Shown here: piece by piece, positions 1 through 7,980 of the stretch
How positions within the stretch are numbered: position 1 is the stretch's first letter
Layout: every line of letters begins with the position of its first letter
DNA from: Akkermansia sp.
GTDB taxonomy: Bacteria; Verrucomicrobiota; Verrucomicrobiia; Verrucomicrobiales; Akkermansiaceae
Length of the DNA stretch: 10,982 nt
Reading direction: 5' to 3'
Assembly: GCA_020047775.1 (NCBI GenBank)
Contig: JAIFNK010000285.1
Span: 1-10,982 of the forward strand
The notes under the pieces: model-generated
What the model was told of the DNA's origin: nothing
Databases searched by the model: none
What the model saw: only the letters and a program-made list of their open reading frames with translations
Position numbers and translations under genes: made by a program

Positions 1-1
1 G

Positions 2-709
2 TCCATCCAGCTCCGGTCCTTCCTGCTAGCTTGTCTTGTTTTCCCCACCGGTCTCACCGCCGATCCGGTGAAGCCGGTCATCGACGACACCCAGCCCGGT
101 TGGCGTGCGATGACCGCGGAGGACTTCACCAAAGTCAACAGCGCCCCTGACACGTGGACCTGGAAAGACGATCTCATCGTTTGCAGCGGCCAACCGGTCA
201 GCGTGATGCGGACGCAGAAGATCTATCGGAATTTCGAGCTGGTGGTCGAGTGGAGCCACCAACTGCCGGCCGGCAATTCGGGTGTCTTCATCTGGACCAC
301 CCCGGAATCCATCGGGAAACTCACCACCGCGGGCAAACCCGGCCTGCCCGATGGCATCGAAATTCAAATCCTCGACCACGCGTTCACCGACAAGATGAAA
401 GCTGCGGGCAAAGCCACCGATTGGTTTGGCACGAACGGCGACGTCTTCCCGGTGCGGGTGAAAATGACGCCCTTTCCACCGATCTCACCGAACGGCGAGC
501 GGAGTTTCCCCCGCAAACTACTCAGCAAAGGCCATGGCGAGTGGAACCACTACTACATCCGTGCGATCAACGGCGAGGTGCGACTCTGGGTGAATGGCGA
601 AGAAGTCTCCGGCGGCACGGGCTGCGACCCCGCCGCCGGCTACATCTGTCTCGAAAGCGAAGGTTCACCCATCCATTTCCGCCGCCTGCGGATTCGGGAA
701 CTGCCTTGA
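2..709 (+). CDS. Secreted DUF1080 / 3-keto-disaccharide hydrolase-type protein (5' partial)
   Basis: The frame is open to the left edge, so the start lies outside. The first visible residues (about 1-20, with the stretch FLLACLVFPTGLTA) look like the hydrophobic core and cleavage region of a signal peptide. The GTG at 68 is therefore not a convincing start, because it would remove the signal. Of 235 visible residues, the rest forms one DUF1080 domain with a concanavalin A-like fold: NSGVFIW at about 92-98, GIEIQILDH at about 118-126, then a WNHYYIRAINGEVRLWVNG strand pair and a C-terminal HFRRLRIRELP ending. DUF1080 members are assigned as 3-keto-disaccharide hydrolases that cleave glycosides previously oxidised at C3; some act only as sugar-binding modules. 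The gene ends with TGA and converges on the GH43 gene 58 bp away. The family is clear; the substrate cannot be read from the sequence. Confidence 0.9.
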   Translation, partial: SIQLRSFLLACLVFPTGLTADPVKPVIDDTQPGWRAMTAEDFTKVNSAPDTWTWKDDLIVCSGQPVSVMRTQKIYRNFELVVEWSHQLPAGNSGVFIWTTPESIGKLTTAGKPGLPDGIEIQILDHAFTDKMKAAGKATDWFGTNGDVFPVRVKMTPFPPISPNGERSFPRKLLSKGHGEWNHYYIRAINGEVRLWVNGEEVSGGTGCDPAAGYICLESEGSPIHFRRLRIRELP

Positions 710-767
710 GAGGGGAGCCTTGCGCCCCATATTGAACCGGGGATCGACGGGGAATAGATTCCACCGT

Positions 768-1889
768 TCATTTCTTTTCCATCAGATTCCATTGATCGTG
801 CCACGTCACGAGGGGTTTGCCCTGCGTGTCAAATTCGAGCGGCAGCCAGACATGCCTCGAGTTCGCTAGATCCCATTTTTTCCAGCGGTCAAACATCGCA
901 ATGTAAGTGTCGGGCTGTCCGGCAACCTGCAGCACGAACGTGCTCTGGCCGCCGAAGGTGATCTCCGCATCTTTGCCCCGGCACGGATTCTCCAGTTCAG
1001 TCCAGGGGCCGAAGATGTTGTCCGCGACTGCGGATCGGGCGGCATTCGGATCCCAACCGGTGCAACCGGAGGCGATCAGGTAATACCTGCCTTTCCGTTT
1101 GAACACGGCGGGGGCCTCCATGGAGCGACCGGCGAAGATGCGCACGTATTTGCCCGCCGGCTTGAGATAGTCATCCGTCAACAGCGAGATATGCAAGGTG
1201 GCGTTGTTCTCCGAGGAGTAAATATGATAGGCCTTGGCGTCATCGTCCACGAACAGCGTCATGTCGCGAGCCATCTGGCCGCCCTTGGAATCGCTGGCAG
1301 GGACTTTCTTCGCGTTTGGAACCTTGTCCTGCTCCGCGGCGTTCTGCGGCGTGACGCCCGCGTTCGGGCGGAAGCTGCCGAGGTATTTGAACGGTCCGGC
1401 GGGCGTGTCGCTTACCGCGACGCCGGCTCTGGCAGCCTGATAGTCCGGGCTGTCCTGGTGCAGCCACATGACAAACTTCCTGGTGAGGGCATTATAGATG
1501 ACCTTGGGGCGTTCGATCACGTTTTCACAAGCGAGGTCGTGATCAGGGTTCCTGGCATCCGACGGCAAGGCGATCCCTTCATTTTTTCAGTCGTAGAGGT
1601 TGGTGGAGGAGTAGCACGAGACCCCGCCGGCGAGGACCCGGGTGCCGCCCCAGCCCTTGTTCACGCCCGGTAGATAGGTCCGGCCTTCCTTCAATTCCCC
1701 GTGCCAGTAATAAACTCCCTCGTGGAAAAGCACCCCGCCGCCGTGGGCGTTGATGGGCTTGCCAGCGGTGTCAGACCACACCTCGCCGGGGCGGAATGCG
1801 GATTCGCCGGCTGCGATGGTGCATGGCGAGGATACCGCAAAAGAGGCCGCGCTCAAAATCGTAATCAGGTGTCTTGTGTTTGGTTTCAT
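768..1889 (-). pseudogene. Secreted GH43 exo-beta-1,3-galactanase-like enzyme interrupted by an in-frame TGA
   Basis: The reading runs from an ATG at 1889 for 373 codons, with one TGA at codon 101. Upstream are a signal peptide (about residues 1-27) and the first beta-propeller blade (INAHGGGVLFHEGVYYWHGE). Downstream the same frame continues without another stop to MEKK. Family landmarks, counting the TGA as residue 101, are E126 in IERPKVIYN, D209 in RDMTLF, E258 in MEAPAVF and Q315 in GGQSTFVL. The absence of an Asp base in the first blade, with Glu, Glu and Gln in these places, recalls the exo-beta-1,3-galactanases of GH43 subfamily 24, where Glu is the acid and Gln acts as base. That match is from memory of the family, not an alignment. 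The 3' part could be translated alone from TTG at 1568 but would lack the signal peptide and first blade. It lies 165 bp downstream of the redox operon on the same strand. It may be a recent pseudogene, a read-through gene or a sequence error. Confidence 0.8.
1587..1589 (-). other. In-frame TGA replacing an expected TGG (Trp) codon in the GH43 gene
   Basis: On the minus strand the codons read CTC TAC GAC TGA AAA AAT GAA GGG ATC. The protein would read SSTNLYD-stop-KNEGIA, and GH43 relatives usually have Trp at this place (Y-[DN]-W-K-N-E-G). The two halves are in the same frame, so this is a TGG to TGA substitution and not an indel. TGA is used as a normal stop at the ends of the DUF1080, GH43, ApbE and second GH95 genes, so a general reassignment of UGA to Trp is unlikely. 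Confidence 0.85.
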
Positions 1890-1904
1890 GGTGAGTGAAT
1901 TGTC

Positions 1905-1916
1905 TGCCCGCGGGCA
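1905..1916. promoter_or_regulatory. 12-bp perfect palindrome upstream of the GH43 gene (possible operator)
   Basis: TGCCCGCGGGCA is identical on both strands and ends 15 bp before the GH43 start codon. In this position it could be an operator or a small hairpin in the mRNA leader that affects ribosome access. GC-rich palindromes also occur by chance in DNA of this composition, so the role is only suggested. Confidence 0.25.
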
Positions 1917-1926
1917 TCAGCTTCCA

Positions 1927-1963
1927 GAAGTGTCCCGCGCAAGAAGTGAAACACATCGAAGTG
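1927..1963 (-). repeat. Three CACTTC hexamers, 15-16 bp apart, in the GH43 leader
   Basis: GAAGTG occurs on the plus strand at 1927-1932, 1943-1948 and 1958-1963, which is CACTTC reading toward the GH43 gene. The starts are 16 and 15 bp apart, about one and a half helical turns. Together with the nearby 12-bp palindrome this could be a regulator-binding region. The unit is short and no flanking conservation is visible. Confidence 0.25.
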
Positions 1964-2054
1964 CCACACCGCCAGCGTTTTCCATCCTCTTGCAGGTGGT
2001 GCAATCAACGCAAAGATCGGTGCGATGAGTCCTTTTCGGGATTTACCAATGGAT

Positions 2055-2978
2055 TTATTTCGCCCTCTCGATGGTCAGGAGCGCGCTGTCGATGAGTTCA
2101 AGCGCGGTGCTGAAGCTTTCATCGACGTAGTAGAGTGCCCAGGCTTCCTTGCCGTCCCGGTCCTCGCGCCTGGGGTAGCCGCGCAGCTCCAACAGCTGGA
2201 AAGTCCGGGGGAGGCTGTTGTCGATCTCGACTGAGAACACCAATGAAGGCTGCTTGTCGCCCGGTTGGTTGATTTCGAGCAGCAGTTGATAGGGCGTGGA
2301 ATCCTTTGGGTCTCCGGGAAGGATGTAGTCGGCGGGATCGAAGGAACCATTTGGCGTTGGCGAAGAGATGGCATCAACTTCGCCAAGTTCCGCGGCCTCG
2401 CGCTTGGCTTTCTCCCATCCGGCGTGTTTGAATGACCAATACGGCAGCTCCGGGGCGGCGGTGGGTGGCAGCAGCGTTTTGATATGATAGCCGCCTTGGT
2501 TTTCCAGCCAGATTGCGACGTGGGGCGGCGGACCGGTGGCGTGGGCCGGGCCGGTTTTCACTGTTAGACGCATCTTGTAATCCGGCGACGGGGCGTAATC
2601 GAAGACCATTTCGTCGTCGCGCATCTCGAAGCGTTCCATGGCCGGCCCGAGGTTGCCGCTCCAGCCGAGCACGGTTTTCACGGGCGCGGGTTGCCACCAG
2701 AAAAGCAGCGTGAGGGATGAGGTGATTGCAAGCGTGGCCCATAAGGACTTGCTGCGCAGGTAGCTGGTGAGCGGGCGGCTGTTGTTGATGACATGCAGAC
2801 CGACCAAGGCGATAAATACAAAACCCATCAGCGCGTGCAGGCCGATGATGCCGATGGAGAACGGCTGGATGAAGGCAAGCACGCCGGTCACCGCGAGGAC
2901 CAGGAAAGCCAGCGCGGTGAGCAACGAGATGCTGCGGCGGCGAAGCGTGCCGAGCCCGGGCTTTGTCTTGTTAGGCAT
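2055..2978 (-). CDS. DUF4405-like (cytochrome b561-type) membrane protein with periplasmic DUF2271-like domain
   Basis: The protein has 307 residues. The N-terminal part has three membrane segments (about 18-37, 43-64 and 79-95). The second carries H48 and H62, fourteen residues apart, in the style of b-type heme ligands (GLHALMGF and GLHVINN), as in DUF4405/b561-type anchors. The remainder (about 100-307) is soluble and probably outside the membrane. It contains PHVAIWLENQGGY, a WSFKHAGW segment and DAISSPTP at 202-209, which resemble DUF2271 proteins that often accompany ApbE. The start overlaps the stop of the oxidoreductase gene by 8 bp (ATGCCTAA), so translation is likely coupled. GGGAG sits directly against the ATG, too close for a normal ribosome site. 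Inferred role: membrane electron acceptor for the exported flavoenzyme. The DUF4405 call is firmer than the DUF2271 one. Confidence 0.75.
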   Translation of the reverse strand: MPNKTKPGLGTLRRRSISLLTALAFLVLAVTGVLAFIQPFSIGIIGLHALMGFVFIALVGLHVINNSRPLTSYLRSKSLWATLAITSSLTLLFWWQPAPVKTVLGWSGNLGPAMERFEMRDDEMVFDYAPSPDYKMRLTVKTGPAHATGPPPHVAIWLENQGGYHIKTLLPPTAAPELPYWSFKHAGWEKAKREAAELGEVDAISSPTPNGSFDPADYILPGDPKDSTPYQLLLEINQPGDKQPSLVFSVEIDNSLPRTFQLLELRGYPRREDRDGKEAWALYYVDESFSTALELIDSALLTIERAK

Positions 2979-4239
2979 CTCCCGGAATGATCGCGCCGTG
3001 GGTGCGGAGCAGGTCGTGGATTTCCTTGAGTGGCACCTCCAGCGGGGTGGTTCCCGATTTCGCGGCGAGTGCGGCGGCGGCCCCGGCCGCCTGGCCCATG
3101 GCCATGCACGAGGCTTGCACGCGCAGGCCGGAATTGGCCAGGCGGTCGCTGCTCACGCATCGTCCGGCGACGATGAGATTGCGGCTGCCCTTGGGAATCA
3201 GGGCGCGTAACGGCACAGTCGGCACGATCCCGGGCTTGAGCGGTTGGGGCTTTACTCCGTTTTTAGTGTGGAGGTCGACCGGGTAAAACGCATGACAAAC
3301 GGCGTCGTCGAATTTTTTGCCGGAGCTGTAGTCGTTCACGGTGATCAGGGTTTCACCCTGGATGCGGTAACTTTCCCGGAAGCTGGTTTCCGGTTGCAGG
3401 TGCATGAGCCTGCCTTTTTTCTCGCGCAACATGGTAAGGATGGATTGCCGTCCGGTTAGGTTGGCGGTGGTCACGGTGCGCGAGTTGGTGGAATCCGCGC
3501 CATGGACGTAAAGCCGGTGGATTTGATTCCGTCCAGGTTCGTGGGCCTTGTCCATCATGAAGAGAAAGGATCCCGGCTGGCGCTCTTCCTCACGAAGCCG
3601 CGGGAGGTCTAACAATCCAACCACTTCCGCCCCGCCGGTGCAGTCGATGATTTGTTTGCAATTCACCCGGCGCCTGGTGCCGAATCCCACGCAATCGACC
3701 TGCCAGCCGTCGGTGGTCTTCGTCACCGCTTGCGGGAATTCGTAGTAGGCGATTTGCACGCCCGCCTTCCCGCATTTTTCCTCGGCGAGGATCGCGTGGA
3801 GAAACTGATTCGTGAAAACCTGGTTCTGATAGTGACGTTGCGGCACTTTGGAAAAATCAGGGAGGGTGCCGCCATCGAGCTCCACGCTCTCCTTGACCAG
3901 TTCCCAACCGATGCCGGCGATGACCTGCCTGCCCCAGGCGTCGAAGAGCCCGGGATATGCCACCCCGCCGGTGGTCATGGTGCCGCCGAGCTGGCTGTTG
4001 CGCTCGACGAGCAGGACGCTGGCACCGGCGCGGCCGGCCTGGATGGCGGCGATCGTTCCGGCGGTGCCGCCGCCGACCACGAGCACATCGACGCTTTGAG
4101 TGATTTCCGGCTCAGCGGAGTTGGGTGCGGGAGCCGCTTGGACTTCCGAAGTGGAGGCGATCCCGAGGCCCAAACCGGCGCTTCCCAAGAGAGAATGTTG
4201 CAGGAAATCCCTGCGGCTGCTTTTCATCTTCTTTGTCAT
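2971..4239 (-). CDS. Tat-exported FAD-dependent oxidoreductase (FAD_oxidored family)
   Basis: The protein has 422 residues. It begins with a twin-arginine signal (SRRDFLQ, R9-R10, then a mild hydrophobic stretch and a Q-A-A cleavage region near 34-36). The Tat signal implies export of a folded, cofactor-loaded enzyme. The FAD-binding fold starts at about 50 with VDVLVVGGGTAG, then LLVERN (E79, ribose contact) and LGGTMTTGG. A second nucleotide-binding block IIDCTGGAEVVGLLD lies near 200. The C-terminal GRCVSSDRLANSGLRVQ and MGQAAGAAAALA block closes the FAD site. These are typical of the FAD_oxidored family (PF12831), common in Verrucomicrobiota and Planctomycetota and mostly without known substrates. 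Its ATG overlaps the ApbE stop (ATGA), and its stop overlaps the next start. Context suggests oxidation of a sugar or related compound outside the cytoplasm; the substrate is unknown. Confidence 0.85.
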   Translation of the reverse strand: MTKKMKSSRRDFLQHSLLGSAGLGLGIASTSEVQAAPAPNSAEPEITQSVDVLVVGGGTAGTIAAIQAGRAGASVLLVERNSQLGGTMTTGGVAYPGLFDAWGRQVIAGIGWELVKESVELDGGTLPDFSKVPQRHYQNQVFTNQFLHAILAEEKCGKAGVQIAYYEFPQAVTKTTDGWQVDCVGFGTRRRVNCKQIIDCTGGAEVVGLLDLPRLREEERQPGSFLFMMDKAHEPGRNQIHRLYVHGADSTNSRTVTTANLTGRQSILTMLREKKGRLMHLQPETSFRESYRIQGETLITVNDYSSGKKFDDAVCHAFYPVDLHTKNGVKPQPLKPGIVPTVPLRALIPKGSRNLIVAGRCVSSDRLANSGLRVQASCMAMGQAAGAAAALAAKSGTTPLEVPLKEIHDLLRTHGAIIPGDA

Positions 4240-5219
4240 TTCAACAGATGCTGGAAGTGTGGGCTGGCTGCGGACTCTTGCAAAGTGCGGATTTTCACTT
4301 CGCGGACACCGGGTAGTTTGCGCAGTTTCAAAGCGGCGTCCGGTCCGAGCACACAGGCGGCGGTGGCCAGCGGGTCGCTGAGTTTTGCCTCATCGGCGAT
4401 CACGCTCACCGCGATGCGGCGCGTCAGGCCAAGACCGGTGGCGGGATCAAGGATGTGGGAATGCCTGATGCCATCGATGGTCACCGACTGATAGAGATCG
4501 CCAGACGTGGAAACGGCGGCGTTGGCGAGAGTGATTGTCTCGTCGGGTTTGGCGGGATCGAAGGTCTGCAGGGCCACGCGCCAACCGTCGCGTCCCGGTG
4601 GGGGATCGCCGAGCCGGATGTCGCCGCCGGCCGCGATCATCGCTTGTGGAATGCCGGCCGCGGCGAGCGATTCGAGCATCAGATCGGCGGTATATCCCTT
4701 GGCCACGCCACCGAGATCAAAGGCGATGTTAGGGCGCAGCAGCGTGATGGCGGGGGATGCGGGATCGAGGGTGAAGAGCCGCCAACCGCTCGCGGCACGG
4801 GCATCCCGGAGTTTCCCGGGATCGGGCAGGCGTCCCAGGTCGCGGGTCTCGCGCCAGAGTCTGGTGAGCGCGCCGAAGGTGGGATCAAACGCCCCGCCGG
4901 TGGCCTCCGCTATCCGCCGCGAGTGATCCAATATTTGATAGAGATGCGGCGATACTGGAACGGGTGAGTTTGCGGGTTTGGAGGCAAGCTGCGAGAGTTC
5001 GCTTTGCGGCAGGTAGTCGGAGGCGGCGGCATTTACCTCCGTGGCAATCGCGAACGCGGCTTCCGCAGCCTTTTCGGCGGTGGCGCGGTCAGTGGCATGG
5101 CAGACAATCGTGAATCGCGTGCCCATCAGCGGCCGCTCGAATCGAAATTTTTCCGCGGCGCACACGGTGGCCGCCTGCGTGGCGAGCGCGAACAACGAGA
5201 GGCGGACGAGCATCAGCAT
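4236..5219 (-). CDS. apbE: FAD:protein FMN transferase, ApbE family
   Basis: ApbE enzymes take FMN from FAD and attach it covalently to Ser or Thr of exported redox proteins, using Mg2+. All landmarks are visible (numbering from ATG 5219): PLMGTRF at 30-36, TGGAFDPT at 107-114, DLGGVAKGYTAD at 168-179, AAGGDIRLG at 196-204, AVSTSGD at 235-241, RHSHILDPATG at 252-262, and the metal-binding SDPLATA segment near 280. A signal peptide precedes the domain (MLMLVRLSLFALATQAATVCAA). I chose the ATG at 5219; the frame extends to a TTG at 5249, but that adds a polar stretch before the signal, and ATG 5213 is also possible. None has a Shine-Dalgarno sequence. It is the first gene of a three-gene operon and overlaps the next by 4 bp. 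No canonical D-x-x-[ST]-G-A-[ST] acceptor is seen in its partners. Confidence 0.92.
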   Translation of the reverse strand: MLMLVRLSLFALATQAATVCAAEKFRFERPLMGTRFTIVCHATDRATAEKAAEAAFAIATEVNAAASDYLPQSELSQLASKPANSPVPVSPHLYQILDHSRRIAEATGGAFDPTFGALTRLWRETRDLGRLPDPGKLRDARAASGWRLFTLDPASPAITLLRPNIAFDLGGVAKGYTADLMLESLAAAGIPQAMIAAGGDIRLGDPPPGRDGWRVALQTFDPAKPDETITLANAAVSTSGDLYQSVTIDGIRHSHILDPATGLGLTRRIAVSVIADEAKLSDPLATAACVLGPDAALKLRKLPGVREVKIRTLQESAASPHFQHLLK

Positions 5220-5609
5220 GGGGAAGGAGGGGCTGGCACACGGGATCAAGGCACGACCACCGGTCTATTCCGGGTGGTGGAAAATGTTAGAGTCGGTTCG
5301 CCGGCGAGCAGCGGTGCTTCACGGGGAATCCTGCCGATTCGACGAAGGAGACTCGTTTTTTCATGGGTGGAAACTCATGGGGCTTGCTTTCGATCGTCAT
5401 TTTTTCAGTCGATCTGTCAACGATGTTGCCGGGTTGGGAGCATTGAAGGATTCGCGTTTCCCCCGACGGCATCTGGTGCGTCCAGCCGCTAAAGCCGGAT
5501 GACGGGCGGACCCGTGATAGATGGGCCGCAAATTGAACGTTCTAGTCCCGTTGCGGACGGTGAAAACACCTGACAGGCAAGTCAACAAGGTGCATTCGCA
5601 CTTCCATCC
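5220..5609. other. Divergent intergenic region between the redox operon and the first GH95 gene
   Basis: These 390 bp separate two units transcribed away from each other, so both promoters should lie here. I see no convincing -35/-10 pair on either strand; TAACAT on the minus strand near 5284-5289 has no fitting -35. Short open frames in it have no recognisable protein features. The clearest structure is an inverted repeat at 5256-5278 (ACCACCGG and CCGGGTGGT around TCTATT, one base bulged) in the presumed ApbE leader. A smaller one is at 5502-5515 (ACGGG, CCCGT). A weak stem (GTGC, GCAC) at 5590-5601 lies just before the GH95 start. Confidence 0.5.
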
Positions 5610-7976
5610 ATGAAAAGATTACCCGTGCTCATTGCGGCGATTGGCTTCGCCAGTCAAATCCACTCTTTTGCCTCCCCACCGCCTTGGCCGGAGAAACGCG
5701 AGATCTGGTTCACCAAGCCCGCCGCGCAATGGAAACTCGGCCTGCCGGTGGGCAACGGCCGCCTCGGGGCGATGGTGGCGGGATCCTTTCCCAAGGAACG
5801 CATCCAGCTCAATGAAAACAGCATCTGGGCCAAGGAGCCGATGCTGCGCCATCCGGAAACGACCAAGGACCGGATCGCCGAAGTGCAAAAGCTGGTGGAT
5901 GCAGGGAAATACAAGGAAGCGCATGATTTATACGCATCGAAGATCATCATGGCGGGTGCCCCGGAGATCGGTTCCTATCAGACGATGGGCGATCTGTGGA
6001 TCGAGCACGTCGGCAAGGGAAAACCGGAATCCGCGGGATACCGGCGCGGCTTGGATATCGCCACCGGCCTGGTGACCGTCACCCTCCCCATGTCGGATGG
6101 TTCGGCGATCACCCAGGAGACGCTCTCCTCCGCGGTGGATGACTGCATCGCGATCCGGATTTCCACGACGGCGGCCGGGGGGCTCGACATCGACGTGGGC
6201 ATGACGCACCCGCTGCCGAAAATCCGACCCGTCGTCAAGGGCGGCGATGAACTTCTGTTCGAGGGCCAGGCGCAGTACGACAAGGGCAAGGATCCCTATC
6301 TCGGCACAAAATTCTCGACGGTGCTGAAGGCAATGCCCGAGGGCGGCACGGTGACGGGCGGCGAGGGCGTGCTCAAGGTGCGCTCCGCCAAGGCGGTCAC
6401 ACTGCTGCTCACTTGTGCGACGGATTTCAATATGGCGCGCCCCCAGGAACCGCTCAAGGACGGTTGGCAAAAGAAGGCCGCTGACACGCTCGCCAAGGCG
6501 CAGGCCAAGCCGTGGGAAAAACTCCGCAAGGACTCGATGGCGGATGTTTCCTCGCTCATGCACCGCTGCGATGTCGATCTCGGACAAAGCCCGCCGGACT
6601 TGCGCGCGCTGCCTAACGACGAACGCCTCACCCGTTTCGATGGAACCCGGTCCGACCCGGATCTGATGGAGTTGTATTTCCAGTTCGGGCGCTACTTGCT
6701 GGTTTCCTCGTCGCGTGCCGGATCGCTTCCTAACAACCTACAGGGGATCTGGGCGGACAAGTTGCAGAACCCGTGGAACAGCGACTACCACCTGAACATC
6801 AACCTGCAGATGAATTACTGGCCTTCTGAGACGACGGGCCTTTCCGAGTGCCACAAGCCGGTATTCTGGTTGCTCGACATGCTGCGTGAGGAAGGCCGCA
6901 AGATGGCCGCAAGCTACGGGGCCAAAGGCTTTTGCACGCCCCACGCCTTGAATGTCTGGGGTAGGGCGGTTAGCAACTCCCGCCGTCCACAGTGGGCCGG
7001 ATCTTTGATTTCCGCGCCCTGGCAAGTCATGGACGTGATGGAGCACCACCGCTTCACCGGCGATGCCGCGTTTCTCCGCGAAACCGGCTGGCCTATCCTC
7101 AAGGAAAGTTGCGAATTCGTCCAAAGCTGGGTAATCCGCGATCACAAGACCGGCAAGTGGGTGCCAAGGGCCGGTTGCTCCCATGAAATCGGGTTCAAAT
7201 ACACGGATGAAAACGGCAAGGAACAACTCTCGGAAATCGGCCCGGTCACCGCCTACGACCAGAGCATCATCTGGCAGATCATGAGCGATTATCTGGAGGC
7301 GGCGGCGGTTCTCGGCATCGATGATGATTTCACGAAATCCGTCAAGGCGACTCTGGCAGAATTGGAAACTCCCCGCATCGGCAAGGATGGAACCATCCTC
7401 GAATGGGGCGTCGAGGAAGCGGTGATCGCGGATCCCACCCACCGCCATCTTTCCCATCTGGTGGGACTGCATCCGGCCCGCCTGATCACCCCGCGCAAGA
7501 CCCCGGAGTTGTTCGCCGCAGCGAAAAAATCACTCGTGAATCGTGGCATCACGGGTGCCGGCTGGGCGATGGCGTGGCGATCCTTGCAGTACGCGCGCCA
7601 CGCCGACGGCGACACCGCGCTCAAGGCGCTCGACCTGTTGGCCGCCCGGCCTTCGCCTAACTTTTTCGGCGATGAAAGGTGCCAGCTGGACCAGAATTTC
7701 GGTCTCACCGCAGCGGTGGTCGAGATGTTGCTGCAAAGCCACGACGGTGCGGTGGACATGTTGCCGGCCCTGCCCAAGGACTGGTCGGCGGGCTCGGTCA
7801 AAGGCCTGGTCGCCCGCGGCGGCTTCGAGGTGGAAATGGAGTGGAAGGATGGAAAACTTGTGCAAGCGGCGATCCTGTCGCGCCTCGGTGGTCCGTTGAA
7901 TGTCCGCCATGACGGGAAAACCCGCAGTTATGAAACGAAGAAGGGTGAGCGGATCCAGTTTACGCCATCGCGTTAG
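5610..7976 (+). CDS. Secreted glycoside hydrolase family 95 protein (alpha-L-fucosidase family, divergent)
   Basis: The protein has 788 residues, a usual length for bacterial GH95. A signal peptide covers about 1-21 (cleavage near HSFA). The N-terminal beta-sandwich begins with [23 protein letters not shown] at about 33-55. The (alpha/alpha)6 barrel holds NLQGIWADK and [13 protein letters not shown], with H394, N396 and N398 matching the substrate and water-holding His/Asn residues of GH95 fucosidases. The general acid should be E526, but its surroundings read GCSHEIGF instead of the usual TSPEN. The second acidic residue is D694 in LDQNFG instead of [17 protein letters not shown] is conserved. 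Catalytic residues are thus kept while the second shell differs, so specificity may not be standard 1,2-fucosyl; alpha-L-galactoside or another substrate is possible. ATG 5610 has no Shine-Dalgarno sequence. It is followed by a paralogue on the same strand. Confidence 0.88.
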   Translation: MKRLPVLIAAIGFASQIHSFASPPPWPEKREIWFTKPAAQWKLGLPVGNGRLGAMVAGSFPKERIQLNENSIWAKEPMLRHPETTKDRIAEVQKLVDAGKYKEAHDLYASKIIMAGAPEIGSYQTMGDLWIEHVGKGKPESAGYRRGLDIATGLVTVTLPMSDGSAITQETLSSAVDDCIAIRISTTAAGGLDIDVGMTHPLPKIRPVVKGGDELLFEGQAQYDKGKDPYLGTKFSTVLKAMPEGGTVTGGEGVLKVRSAKAVTLLLTCATDFNMARPQEPLKDGWQKKAADTLAKAQAKPWEKLRKDSMADVSSLMHRCDVDLGQSPPDLRALPNDERLTRFDGTRSDPDLMELYFQFGRYLLVSSSRAGSLPNNLQGIWADKLQNPWNSDYHLNINLQMNYWPSETTGLSECHKPVFWLLDMLREEGRKMAASYGAKGFCTPHALNVWGRAVSNSRRPQWAGSLISAPWQVMDVMEHHRFTGDAAFLRETGWPILKESCEFVQSWVIRDHKTGKWVPRAGCSHEIGFKYTDENGKEQLSEIGPVTAYDQSIIWQIMSDYLEAAAVLGIDDDFTKSVKATLAELETPRIGKDGTILEWGVEEAVIADPTHRHLSHLVGLHPARLITPRKTPELFAAAKKSLVNRGITGAGWAMAWRSLQYARHADGDTALKALDLLAARPSPNFFGDERCQLDQNFGLTAAVVEMLLQSHDGAVDMLPALPKDWSAGSVKGLVARGGFEVEMEWKDGKLVQAAILSRLGGPLNVRHDGKTRSYETKKGERIQFTPSR

Positions 7977-7980
7977 ACAG

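Noticed and set aside
712..728. GGGG...CCCC pairing in the convergent junction after the DUF1080 gene, considered as a terminator
   Set aside because: Only four pairs with a nine-base loop and no T-run; too weak to call.
1587..1589. Reading the GH43 UGA as evidence of a UGA-Trp genetic code or of selenocysteine
   Set aside because: UGA ends four other genes in the window, relatives have Trp and not Cys at this place, and no SECIS-like hairpin is evident right after the codon.
1579..1593. A 15-base exact repeat (TCATTTTTTCAGTCG) shared with 5397-5411
   Set aside because: It is built around a T-run, its flanks differ, and one copy is inside the GH43 coding region. Chance is a sufficient explanation, although it happens to cover the internal TGA.
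1771..2004. A short minus-strand frame starting at TTG upstream of and overlapping the GH43 start
   Set aside because: It overlaps the GH43 signal peptide region in another frame, has no ribosome site and no recognisable features; the region is better explained as leader.
3652..4491. A 279-codon open frame antisense to the oxidoreductase and ApbE genes
   Set aside because: It has no recognisable domain, and the opposite strand carries two well-supported genes across the same bases.
6738..7472. A 244-codon open frame antisense to the first GH95 gene
   Set aside because: It mirrors the codon structure of the real gene and shows no family motif.
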